Assembly (NCBI GenBank): GCA_902771595.1 | Contig: CACXXH010000010.1 | Coordinates: 1-43,198, forward strand | Direction: 5' to 3' | DNA: 43,198 nucleotides | DNA from: Fibrobacter succinogenes | GTDB taxonomy: Bacteria; Fibrobacterota; Fibrobacteria; Fibrobacterales; Fibrobacteraceae | Shown here: positions 30,535 to 38,130 of the stretch, in pieces | Layout of the letters: the number at the start of each line of letters is the position of its first letter | How positions within the stretch are numbered: the first letter of the stretch is position 1 | Translations under genes and position numbers: made by a program | Notes under the pieces: generated by a model | What the model saw: the letters and a program-made list of their open reading frames with translations, nothing else | Database searches by the model: none | What the model was told of the DNA's origin: nothing

Positions 30535-31536
30535 TTATTGCTCCGAGGCGAACTTTACGCAGTCGGCGGCATTCTGTGCGGCACGGTGTCCCCAATCTGC
30601 GCAGGCACCGGCAAGGAGCTTCAAGAAGAAACGATGTTCGTTGTCGAGGGAATCGGGAATATGCACAACCTCGCCTTCCGACGTATAATACGAGAGACTT
30701 ACCACATAGTTTGATTCCGGCACAACGACACTGCGATTACAAGGATTTGTGACGCGAGCAAAATCGACTGCTATCGTACGCACATCACAATCACTGCTGC
30801 GGTTCACGTAGAAATCCGCGACAACGCCCTGATGCGGGCCCCGCGCGACAGTCAACCGCAACTTTGCTGAATCAAAATTCGCAGGATCATTCTCCGATTT
30901 TTTTCCCGTTTCGAACCACACCACATCCACATCCTGCGAGCGGAACATCGTGAAAAACAGGCTCAAATCGTGCACGAGCAAGTCCAGCGCCACGTTCACA
31001 TCGCGGCAGCGTTCAGAATACTTGTGTTCGCGCCGGAATTCCAGGCGAACATTGCCTGCGTCGGGCCGTACATTGCCGGCATCATGCAGCACATGCCCCC
31101 GCATATTCAATTCCGCAAGGAAATGCTTCCGGAAATTCAGGAACAGCGGGTTATAGCATTCTGACTGAGCGACAAAAAGGAGCGTATCATTTTTCACCGC
31201 CAAGTCGACAAGTTCCTGCGCTTCCTCGCCAGCAATTGCAAGCGGTTTTTCCACGAATACAGGTATTTTCCGTTCCACGAAGAACTTCGCATAAGCATAA
31301 TGCGTCGTTGCAGGCGATGAGATTACGACAAAATCCACCTCTTGTGACGCCTGCATTCCGTTTGTGCACGTTTCTTTTTCAACAGGATTACCAAAATTTA
31401 GTTTGTCTGCAATTTCGTTAAATTCAGCAAGGTTGTCCACGACAGCAACAAACTGCACATCACACGCTTCAAAACGGATTCGATGGCGTTTGCCCATGGT
31501 TCCGTTACCGACGAGAATCGCCTTGTAACGCTTCAT
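30535..31536 (-). CDS. Gfo/Idh/MocA family NAD(P)-dependent oxidoreductase
   Basis: A 333-residue soluble dehydrogenase. The Rossmann loop is GNGTMGKRH (residues 10-18), and the family Glu-Lys-Pro motif is in FVEKPLA (96-98). The catalytic-region His is in DLLVHDLS. The family oxidises or reduces sugars, inositols and related compounds; the substrate here cannot be read. An odd tandem DAGNVRP-DAGNVRL lies in the middle of the protein, where a loop would be. It starts inside the end of the upstream phosphopantetheinyl transferase gene (ATGA overlap), so the two are translationally coupled. Confidence 0.88.
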   Translation of the reverse strand: MKRYKAILVGNGTMGKRHRIRFEACDVQFVAVVDNLAEFNEIADKLNFGNPVEKETCTNGMQASQEVDFVVISSPATTHYAYAKFFVERKIPVFVEKPLAIAGEEAQELVDLAVKNDTLLFVAQSECYNPLFLNFRKHFLAELNMRGHVLHDAGNVRPDAGNVRLEFRREHKYSERCRDVNVALDLLVHDLSLFFTMFRSQDVDVVWFETGKKSENDPANFDSAKLRLTVARGPHQGVVADFYVNRSSDCDVRTIAVDFARVTNPCNRSVVVPESNYVVSLSYYTSEGEVVHIPDSLDNEHRFFLKLLAGACADWGHRAAQNAADCVKFASEQ

Positions 31537-32255
31537 CGCAGAGCCTCTTTGTTTGGAATTCCTTCGTTAAACAGCGGCTCACTTGCGAGATCGATTTCCC
31601 GCTGCACTATGCGAATACCTTCCGGTGCATCCTTCAGGCAAAAAGCCGCACAATAGCCGCCATCATGGCTGACTTCGCGGAAGGTATATTCCGGCCTCGG
31701 CCCTTCGTGATCCAGCGAAATTTCTTCCGGAGCCATCGCCAGCGTAAACTTGTCCGGGGAAAGCGACATGCCGCGGCCCGTGACCTTCATATAACATTCC
31801 TTCAACGTCCAGAGCCTGCAAAATGCGGTATCTTGCGCATCGCCTTCCGGGAAGGATTGTATCCAGCGGGTTTCGGATTCCTTGAAAAAACGTTCCGCAA
31901 GCCGGGAGCGGCCTTCCTTCACGCGTTCCACGTCGCAGCCCACTTCGCAAGGCGAAACCACGCACATCACGCGCTCCTTCGAATGGGACAGATTGAAATG
32001 GACATCCGGAAAATCGCGGAACGCGGGCTTTCCGTTTTCGCCCAGCACCACATTCTCGTCGGCGCCCTCAATCCCGAAATCACGACACGCAAGGCGCAGC
32101 AGGAGGCCCACACCAAGCGACTGCATGCGCCCACTCTGGAACCTGAAACGCATCGCCTTCTCCCGACGATAAGCGGGAACAGTCCCGAGCAGCCGTTCAA
32201 AAACTGCGGGATCTTCCAGCGCCGAAATATCTGCCGTGTAGACGAGCGTATCCAT
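31533..32255 (-). CDS. 4'-phosphopantetheinyl transferase, Sfp type
   Basis: A 240-residue enzyme that moves the phosphopantetheine arm of CoA onto carrier proteins. The family motifs are intact: FNLSHSKERVMC, GCDVERV (Mg-binding Asp and Glu) and RLWTLKECYMKVTGRG (with the WxxKE core). Sfp-type enzymes serve fatty-acid, polyketide or peptide synthases; none are in the window, so it may be the general transferase of the cell. Start 32255 is chosen because the -10 TATATT (32268-32263) ends 7 nt before it; a longer frame would swallow the promoter. It overlaps the oxidoreductase gene by four bases. Confidence 0.9.
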   Translation of the reverse strand: MDTLVYTADISALEDPAVFERLLGTVPAYRREKAMRFRFQSGRMQSLGVGLLLRLACRDFGIEGADENVVLGENGKPAFRDFPDVHFNLSHSKERVMCVVSPCEVGCDVERVKEGRSRLAERFFKESETRWIQSFPEGDAQDTAFCRLWTLKECYMKVTGRGMSLSPDKFTLAMAPEEISLDHEGPRPEYTFREVSHDGGYCAAFCLKDAPEGIRIVQREIDLASEPLFNEGIPNKEALR

Positions 32256-32262
32256 GATGAGG

Positions 32263-32311
32263 AATATAGAAAAATGGGGACATTGCACACCACTCCGCAA
32301 AGATTTATATT
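32263..32311. promoter_or_regulatory. divergent -10 boxes (PPTase / YbaK)
   Basis: Minus-strand TATATT (32268-32263), 7 nt before ATG 32255; plus-strand TATATT (32306-32311), 9 nt before ATG 32321. The 65-bp region between the start codons has no room for ordinary leaders. Confidence 0.5.
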
Positions 32312-32320
32312 TTACACCAT

Positions 32321-32821
32321 ATGGATATCAAGAAGACAAATGCAGCGCGTATTCTGGACCGCCAGAAAATCAGTTATGAACTTATCCCCTACAAGGTCGA
32401 TGAAGCCGACCTGGGCGCACAGCACGTAGCCGACAGCCTCGGCGAAGACATCAACCAGGTTTTCAAGACTATCCTCGTTCACGGCGACAAGATCGGTTAC
32501 TTGGTTTGCGTCGTTCCCGGGAACCTCGAAGTGGATTTGAAGGGCGCTGCGAAAGTGAGCGGCAACAAGAAAATCGATACCGTCCCGCTCAAGGACCTGA
32601 CTCCCCTTACCGGCTACATCCGCGGTGGCTGCAGCCCGCTCGGCCTCAAGAAGAACTTCCCAATTTTCATTCACGAGACTGCGATGCAGTTCCCGTACAT
32701 CTACGTGAGCGCAGGTGAACGCGGCCTGCAATTGAAGGTTGCACCCGCCGACCTCGTAAAGGCGACACGCGCGACCGTGGGCGTTATCGCAAGAGTCCCG
32801 CCCGAAGCTCCCGAAGACTAG
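32321..32821 (+). CDS. ybaK: Cys-tRNA(Pro)/Cys-tRNA deacylase YbaK/EbsC family
   Basis: A 166-residue editing enzyme that hydrolyses Cys mischarged on tRNA-Pro. Family marks are KTNAARILDRQKI at the N-terminus, the VFKTILVH strand, the catalytic-pocket loop GYIRGGCSPLGLKK, and IYVSAGERGLQL near the C-terminus. Length matches YbaK (about 155-165). First gene of a small unit with the GH16 gene: the stop TAG overlaps the SD AGGAGG of that gene, and the gap is 9 bp. Confidence 0.93.
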   Translation: MDIKKTNAARILDRQKISYELIPYKVDEADLGAQHVADSLGEDINQVFKTILVHGDKIGYLVCVVPGNLEVDLKGAAKVSGNKKIDTVPLKDLTPLTGYIRGGCSPLGLKKNFPIFIHETAMQFPYIYVSAGERGLQLKVAPADLVKATRATVGVIARVPPEAPED

Positions 32822-32830
32822 GAGGTTTCC

Positions 32831-33853
32831 ATGCGCCACAAGACAGTCCTAAAGTCTGCTTTTCTCAAGACTGCGGCAACCGCATTCGCCATCGCGGGAA
32901 TGCTTGTGGCATGTTCCGACGACACCCCCAGCGCACCGGATACACAACCGGAATCTTCCGCCACCATCGAACCTACAAGTTCCGAACTGGCAAGTTCTTC
33001 ATCCAGCGTCACACTGGGCATTTCCTCTTCCATTGCCGCGCCCGTAGAATCTTCTTCTAGCAGCGAACCCGGCAATCACGGCTCTTCGGCCGAGATGACA
33101 TCGTCGAGTAGTTCCGCGGCCATCTCATCTTCCAGCGAATCGCCCTACCTGTGGAACGACGAGTTCGATACCATCGACACCGCGAAGTGGACGTTCGAAA
33201 TCGGTACGGGCGCAAGCGGCTGGGGCAACAACGAGAAGCAGTACTACACGGGCCGCAGCGAAAACGCCTATGTGCATGACGGCATCCTCCACATCCGCGC
33301 GAACAAGGAAAGCTACGAAGGCTCCGGATACACTTCGGCCCGCATGATTACCAAGGGCAAATTCACTTTCACCTACGGCACGGTCGAAGCCCGTATCGCG
33401 CTCCCCGTGGGCAAGGGAATCTGGCCCGCGTTCTGGATGCTCGGCGAAAACATCGATCGAGTCTCGTGGCCCGCCTGCGGCGAAATCGACATCATCGAAG
33501 CCGTGAACAGCGAAAACATCGTCTACGGGACAAACCACTGGTCTTATAACGGAGACCACGCTCAGTACGGCAACAACACCGGCGATTATTATGGCACCAG
33601 CAAAAAAATGGACATCACGGAGTTCCATACGTACAAATTCACTTGGGACAAGGAACTCATCACGATGTACGTGGACGATTTCAAGTACCACGAAATTTCC
33701 ATAAAAGACAATGCCGGCGGAACGGACGCCTTCCACAAGCCGTTCTTCTTTATCCTCAATGTCGCCGTAGGTGGAAACTGGCCCAAATTCGATATAGACG
33801 ATTCCCAGTTCCCGAACGAAATGCTCGTCGACTACATTCGAGTTTCCCAGTAA
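32831..33853 (+). CDS. GH16 beta-glucanase lipoprotein (laminarinase-like)
   Basis: A 340-residue exported lipoprotein. The lipobox LVAC gives lipid attachment at Cys 28. Residues 30-105 are a Ser-rich linker of repeated SSSS and SSSE. The GH16 domain covers about 106-340: LWNDEFDTIDTAKW, GTVEARIALPVGKGIWPAFWM, and the catalytic GEIDIIEA (EIDIIE at 217-222). The linear order is the normal one, not the circularly permuted order of the well-known Fibrobacter 1,3-1,4-beta-glucanase. Expected to cut beta-1,3 or mixed-linkage glucans at the cell surface. The AGGAGG ribosome-binding site overlaps the ybaK stop. Its stop codon is 2 bp from that of the convergent tatC remnant. Confidence 0.93.
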   Translation: MRHKTVLKSAFLKTAATAFAIAGMLVACSDDTPSAPDTQPESSATIEPTSSELASSSSSVTLGISSSIAAPVESSSSSEPGNHGSSAEMTSSSSSAAISSSSESPYLWNDEFDTIDTAKWTFEIGTGASGWGNNEKQYYTGRSENAYVHDGILHIRANKESYEGSGYTSARMITKGKFTFTYGTVEARIALPVGKGIWPAFWMLGENIDRVSWPACGEIDIIEAVNSENIVYGTNHWSYNGDHAQYGNNTGDYYGTSKKMDITEFHTYKFTWDKELITMYVDDFKYHEISIKDNAGGTDAFHKPFFFILNVAVGGNWPKFDIDDSQFPNEMLVDYIRVSQ

Positions 33854-33855
33854 AA

Positions 33856-34239
33856 TTACTTGTAGCGCCTAGCTGCCACCAGCAGAATTGCGACCACCAC
33901 GTAGAGGCGCTTGTCGCAGACCGTTCCGTAACTCACGATGCCCGCACGTATAAGCGCGTATGTCACCAGCGGGAACTGGAACATGCAACCGAACGCCAGG
34001 GAAAGCCAGATGGCGAGCGACACCAGGTTCGAAATCCCGAAGACGGGTTCCAGCATGCCGTTCGCGAAACCCATACCGAACTTGACGACCAGCGGGTAGC
34101 AGACAACCAGGCAGAACGCCACACCCGCGATAAACAATAAACTGGTCAGGGCCGCAATCGAACGGATGAGAGCATGTCGCAGAGCTTCGAGGTGCGACAC
34201 CAGCGTAGACTCCTGTCCGTTTTCTGGCGACATTGTCAA
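33856..34239 (-). CDS. tatC: shortened TatC-like protein (internal deletion and lost C-terminus; possible pseudogene)
   Basis: 127 residues against about 250 for TatC. The N-terminus is the TatC start (VSHLEALRHALIRSIAAL). The next segment then matches the third membrane helix of full TatC (LLFIAGVAFCLVVCYPLVVKF), followed by the fourth and fifth (SLAFGCMFQFPLVTYALIRAGIVS, then KRLYVVVAILLVAA). The first periplasmic loop, second helix and first cytoplasmic loop are missing, and the TPPD motif with the last helix is replaced by ARRYK and a stop, 2 bp from the end of the convergent GH16 gene. The remaining frame has no stops or frameshifts. Downstream of M16 and tatA. Canonical signal-peptide binding seems impossible; alignment is by eye. 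Confidence 0.6.
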   Translation of the reverse strand: MTMSPENGQESTLVSHLEALRHALIRSIAALTSLLFIAGVAFCLVVCYPLVVKFGMGFANGMLEPVFGISNLVSLAIWLSLAFGCMFQFPLVTYALIRAGIVSYGTVCDKRLYVVVAILLVAARRYK

Positions 34240-34260
34240 AGGGCTAAGACCGATTGAAAA

Positions 34261-34458
34261 TTACTTCTCTTCGGTTTCGGCGGCTTTTTCGACCGTCTTC
34301 TGGAGATCTTCGGCTTCTTCCTTCAGCGCGTCCTTCGCCTTCTTATACTCGTTCTGGGCACGACCAAGCGAACGGGCCAATTCGGGAATTCGCTTAGCCC
34401 CGAACAGGAGCAAGACGACCACCACGATGAGGATTATTTCGGGAATTCCAATAGACAT
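34261..34458 (-). CDS. tatA: Sec-independent translocase protein TatA
   Basis: A 65-residue protein forming the pore-like component of the twin-arginine translocon. It has one N-terminal helix (PEIILIVVVVLLLFGA), the hinge FGAKRIPELARSLG with the invariant Phe-Gly, an amphipathic helix (GRAQNEYKKAKDALKE) and a charged tail. Length fits TatA/E. It lies 28 bp after the M16 peptidase gene and 21 bp before the tatC remnant, so all three are probably cotranscribed. GGCAGG upstream of ATG is a plausible ribosome-binding site. Confidence 0.93.
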   Translation of the reverse strand: MSIGIPEIILIVVVVLLLFGAKRIPELARSLGRAQNEYKKAKDALKEEAEDLQKTVEKAAETEEK

Positions 34459-34486
34459 TGCGTACCTGCCTTTTGGGTAAATATAC

Positions 34487-35986
34487 TCACTTTTTCGCAG
34501 AGGTCTGCTTGTCGCTCTTCAACAGCAATCCCGACACGCTCTTTTCACGCACAAACGTTTGCTTGGCGACTTTCTGCACGTCGTCCGCCGTCACCTTGTC
34601 GAGCATGTCGGCCCACCTCAGGAATATGTGGTAGTCGCCGAACATTTCGTACCAGGCAAGCATCGTCGCCACGTTCTCCATGTCGGTAAAGCTGCGCACC
34701 AGGCCCGCATAGGCGTGGTTCTTCACCTTCTGGAAATCGTGTTCGCTCACGGGTTCGTTCTTGAGTTTTTCGAGTTCTTCCCAAACAATCTTTTCGACCT
34801 TATCGGCGTCGGCATCGAGCCTCATGCTCACGCGCACCGAGAATTCCGAGACATACTTGTTGGGGCTGTTGCCCGCACTCACGCTCACGGCAAGCTTTTC
34901 CTGTTCCACCAGGCGCTTGTAGAGCCTGCCCGAACGCCCGTTCAGTACACCTTCGGCAATGTCAAGCGCATACAGCGAGGAATCGCCCACCTCGGGCGTC
35001 TTGAACACCAACACGTACAAGTTCGGGGCATCTGCGCGTACTTGCTTGAAGCGCTTTTCCCCTACCTGTTCCGGGTCGCGGATCGTAAGCGGGGGGAATG
35101 CCTCCCCCGCCGGAATTTTTCCGAAATACTTCTTCACCATCTCCATCGTGGAGGTAGTATCCAGGTCGCCCGCCAGCACGAGGATGGCGTTGCGGGGCTT
35201 GTAGTACTTGCGGTAATGCTCGTCGGCCATCTCGCGGGTCAAGTTCATGATGTCGGAAGGCCATCCGATGGTCGGCACGCGGTACGGGAACGCCTCGTAG
35301 ATGAGGGAGTTGAGCGTCTCGAAGAAGCGGCCCGTGGGCTTGTCGTCGTAACGCATGCGGCGTTCTTCGCGCACCACGTCGCGCTCGGAATAGAACTCGC
35401 GCAACACCGCATTCTGCATGCGGTCGGATTCGAGCCACATAAAGAGTTCAATCTTGTCTTTCGGGAGCGTCACGATGTAGGCCGTCATCAAGTCGGTCGT
35501 GAATGCGTTGAGGCCAGTACCGCCAACGGACTGGTATGCGCCCCAGAGTTCATCTTTCACGAAGAGCTTGCGCTGTTCGTTCAAAAGGGAATCATGTTCG
35601 GCAGTCAGCTTTTTCACGGTCGCAGAATCGCCAGCGAGTTTCGCCGGGCGGATAAGCGCCTGAAGGCTGTCTTCGCGCACCATGAACGCGGCGTCGGCGA
35701 CACTGTCGGTAACGCCCACCTTGTTGGTGCCCTTGAAAAGTTCATGTTCCAGAATATGCGCCAGACCAGACTTGCCCGGGACCTCGTGCACGGAACCCGT
35801 CACGTAAAACAGGCGGCAGCTCACCGTCGGGGCCTGCTTGTTCGGGTGCAGCAAAACGGTAAGCCCGTTCGGCAGGACTTCCTTGTGGACATCCAGTTTC
35901 ACTTCGGCATGGGAAAACGCACAAAAAGAAAGCACCGCGGCGGCAACCGCGATACGCTTTTCAAAAAATTTCGGTAAAAAACTCAT
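34487..35986 (-). CDS. M16 family (insulinase-like) zinc peptidase, exported
   Basis: A 499-residue exported peptidase with a signal peptide at residues 1-27. The inverted zinc motif HxxEH is intact (H77, E80, H81 in LAHILEHELFKG), and the distal zinc ligand Glu lies in ERDVVREERR (near 201-208), with an insert of about 60 residues between them as in other large-loop M16 members. The second half is the non-catalytic partner domain with the R/Y substrate motif region (LNGRSGRLYKRLVEQ). It degrades peptides, probably in the periplasm. A TAAATT box 6 nt before ATG points to a leaderless mRNA. First gene of M16-tatA-tatC. Confidence 0.9.
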   Translation of the reverse strand: MSFLPKFFEKRIAVAAAVLSFCAFSHAEVKLDVHKEVLPNGLTVLLHPNKQAPTVSCRLFYVTGSVHEVPGKSGLAHILEHELFKGTNKVGVTDSVADAAFMVREDSLQALIRPAKLAGDSATVKKLTAEHDSLLNEQRKLFVKDELWGAYQSVGGTGLNAFTTDLMTAYIVTLPKDKIELFMWLESDRMQNAVLREFYSERDVVREERRMRYDDKPTGRFFETLNSLIYEAFPYRVPTIGWPSDIMNLTREMADEHYRKYYKPRNAILVLAGDLDTTSTMEMVKKYFGKIPAGEAFPPLTIRDPEQVGEKRFKQVRADAPNLYVLVFKTPEVGDSSLYALDIAEGVLNGRSGRLYKRLVEQEKLAVSVSAGNSPNKYVSEFSVRVSMRLDADADKVEKIVWEELEKLKNEPVSEHDFQKVKNHAYAGLVRSFTDMENVATMLAWYEMFGDYHIFLRWADMLDKVTADDVQKVAKQTFVREKSVSGLLLKSDKQTSAKK

Positions 35987-35992
35987 ACCCTA

Positions 35993-35998
35993 AATTTA
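35993..35998 (-). promoter_or_regulatory. -10 box, probably leaderless promoter of the M16 gene
   Basis: TAAATT on the minus strand, followed by TAGGGT and ATG 35986. Confidence 0.45.
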
Positions 35999-36029
35999 CA
36001 CATTTTTCGGGCGGGAGCCCACCGGCAAA

Positions 36030-38105
36030 TCAGCGGACAATGAAGTTCTTCGCACGATTGCCCGATTCCAGACGCACCACAAGCGGCATTCCGCGGGCAA
36101 CGGCCCCGATGTCAAAGCGGTACGAAGCACCGGCAAACGAGACAGAAGCAAGCGCATTGCCCTGCATGTCGAAGATGCGGACAACCTTCACGCCCGATAC
36201 GGGAGCGATGATTTCCAGCATGCGGCCGGACAGCGAGACGTGGAAACCAGCGTCAGCCGGAATTCCTTGCCACGCGATTGCCGTCGAGGAACTGGACCGC
36301 GCTTCGGAAGAGCTCGATTTCGGCTTGGAACTACTCGACAAGACCGCCTTCGAACTGGACGAGGACTTCGCGGAACTCGACAGCGCTTCAGAAGAGCTCG
36401 ATTTCAGCTTGGAACTGCTCGACGATTTTACAGACGAACTGCTCGATTCCGGCTCCACACTGGAACTCGATTCCTCACTGCTCGATGAAACAGGGACATA
36501 TTCACATCCATTCACAGGGATGTTCGGATTCAGCACAAAGCACACGTTCGTATCCGGTTCCAGAATGTTGAACAGGCCCGCAAGCACCGTATCACCCGCA
36601 TGCGAAAGGACCGGCGAAAGCTTCGTCACGTTCTGGCTTCCGGGGAACGGGTCGTCCTTCTGATAGGCTTTTCCACCATTGCTGTCATACCCTTTCGACT
36701 GCGAAACCACCTTCACGTCCCCGGCCTCAACAACATCAACATACTGGTGTGCCACCGAATCGTTAAGGGCATCGCCATTCCACAAGCGGGAATTGTACTC
36801 GATATGCCACACAAGCATCCCGTGATTCGGAAGCCCCGAATCCCACTTGACCAGCTGGCGGTTCTCGAAAACATACCACTCCTTTTCGTTCGCACTCACG
36901 GAATAGGCGAAGTTGTTCGTGCCAAGCGGCGGGAGCGCCTTCACCAAGGAATCCTTCTCAAGTACGGTATAATTCAGCCATCCCATGAAGTTTCGCTCGA
37001 ACGCGCTGTAGTTAGGCGGCTTTCGAGAACTGCCATTATACATGCCCGTCGCCATCACATCCCATGCATGCACCCCGGGAGCTTGGTAAGGGCTGCTGGA
37101 GTAATTGGCGCTACAGTCGCTCGACCATACACAGTAATGATCCTTAAGGCCCATCGTATGGCTGAACTCATGAATCAACTGCACAACATGAGTGGAGCCC
37201 TGGTCGATAATGAAACAGGTATTGAATACAAACCCGTCCGCAGTCTCAACCGTCGACTTGTATTTTTTCATCGTAGTCTGGAACCCGCCCAAGTGGCTAC
37301 TCCCACTCTTGTAGCGGTCTCCCGCATACAACACGCCGAACGCATCAATTTCGCCATCGTTGTCCCCATCGTACAAGGAACCATCGAACGAAGGATATTT
37401 TTCCAACATCGATAAAACGGCTCGTTTCATGAGGAGCGCCTCGTTCCCGATATAGCCCTCGAAAGGTTCGCTCTCGCTCACCAAGAATATGTCGAAGGTC
37501 GGAACAAACACGCCAGATGACTGGTCATAGAAATAATCCCTGACAGACCCCAAATAATTATCTTCGTTGTAGTTTTCGGCACTCAAGCGTGCGTACATAC
37601 CTGCAGAATCGAGATTTTCCCTGCCGTCAGCCTCCCCCGCCACAAGGATGATAGGGAAGCGCAAATGTCCGCGGGAATGGTGCGATGCAGGCAGAGCAGT
37701 CGGCACCCAGGCGGCACGCATCGCCTTGCGTTCTACATAAGATTCTTCAAATCGATTCGGCGTTCTCAGCCTGTGCGCCTTGAAGGACTTTTCCCGGTCG
37801 AGGCCGTTCAAGAAGGCTTTTTCCGCAGGGCTACGCCGGTGCGCATTCCTCGCCTTGAATTTTGAAGGTTTGCCGTTTTCATCGGCGTAGTAGAAAACCT
37901 TATTTTCATCGGTAACCACGAGGAAACCGTCTTCCGTACGCGTAACGCTGTAATGTTCGTCGCCCAAGTCCTGCAACGTAAGCGAATCGCCGTCATTGAT
38001 GACGACCCGCCTTTCGCTGGGATCGAACGGAGACGCGAATGCCGCCGCCGGCAACAACGCGCACAAGGCGACAGCCCCGGCTGTCAAACGAAATTTACCA
38101 CCCAT
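36030..38105 (-). CDS. M6-like secreted metalloprotease with Ser-rich linker
   Basis: A 691-residue exported protease with a signal peptide at residues 1-24. An N-terminal propeptide-like region (25-150, with HYSVTRTEDGFLVVTDENK) precedes the catalytic domain, where HEFSHTMGLKDHY (near 313) supplies the HExxH zinc site plus a downstream Asp/His, as in M6 immune-inhibitor-A-type enzymes. Residues about 541-605 are a Ser-rich linker with repeated SSSSK/SSSSE. The last 80 residues form a beta domain containing LSGRMLEI and ending AKNFIVR, like the end of the GH9 at 38131. ATG 38105 has AGGGAG as ribosome-binding site and starts the signal peptide; the frame is open upstream. It degrades proteins outside the cell; substrate unknown. 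Confidence 0.87.
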   Translation of the reverse strand: MGGKFRLTAGAVALCALLPAAAFASPFDPSERRVVINDGDSLTLQDLGDEHYSVTRTEDGFLVVTDENKVFYYADENGKPSKFKARNAHRRSPAEKAFLNGLDREKSFKAHRLRTPNRFEESYVERKAMRAAWVPTALPASHHSRGHLRFPIILVAGEADGRENLDSAGMYARLSAENYNEDNYLGSVRDYFYDQSSGVFVPTFDIFLVSESEPFEGYIGNEALLMKRAVLSMLEKYPSFDGSLYDGDNDGEIDAFGVLYAGDRYKSGSSHLGGFQTTMKKYKSTVETADGFVFNTCFIIDQGSTHVVQLIHEFSHTMGLKDHYCVWSSDCSANYSSSPYQAPGVHAWDVMATGMYNGSSRKPPNYSAFERNFMGWLNYTVLEKDSLVKALPPLGTNNFAYSVSANEKEWYVFENRQLVKWDSGLPNHGMLVWHIEYNSRLWNGDALNDSVAHQYVDVVEAGDVKVVSQSKGYDSNGGKAYQKDDPFPGSQNVTKLSPVLSHAGDTVLAGLFNILEPDTNVCFVLNPNIPVNGCEYVPVSSSSEESSSSVEPESSSSSVKSSSSSKLKSSSSEALSSSAKSSSSSKAVLSSSSKPKSSSSEARSSSSTAIAWQGIPADAGFHVSLSGRMLEIIAPVSGVKVVRIFDMQGNALASVSFAGASYRFDIGAVARGMPLVVRLESGNRAKNFIVR

Positions 38106-38130
38106 CAGACACTCCCTATCAAGCGTTCTA

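Noticed and set aside
31533..32300. Longer N-terminus for the PPTase
   Set aside because: The extension covers the -10 box at 32268-32263 and adds residues absent from the family.
32831..33853. The circularly permuted Fibrobacter lichenase
   Set aside because: The domain order is the ordinary GH16 order with the catalytic EIDIIE in the middle; no permutation is visible.
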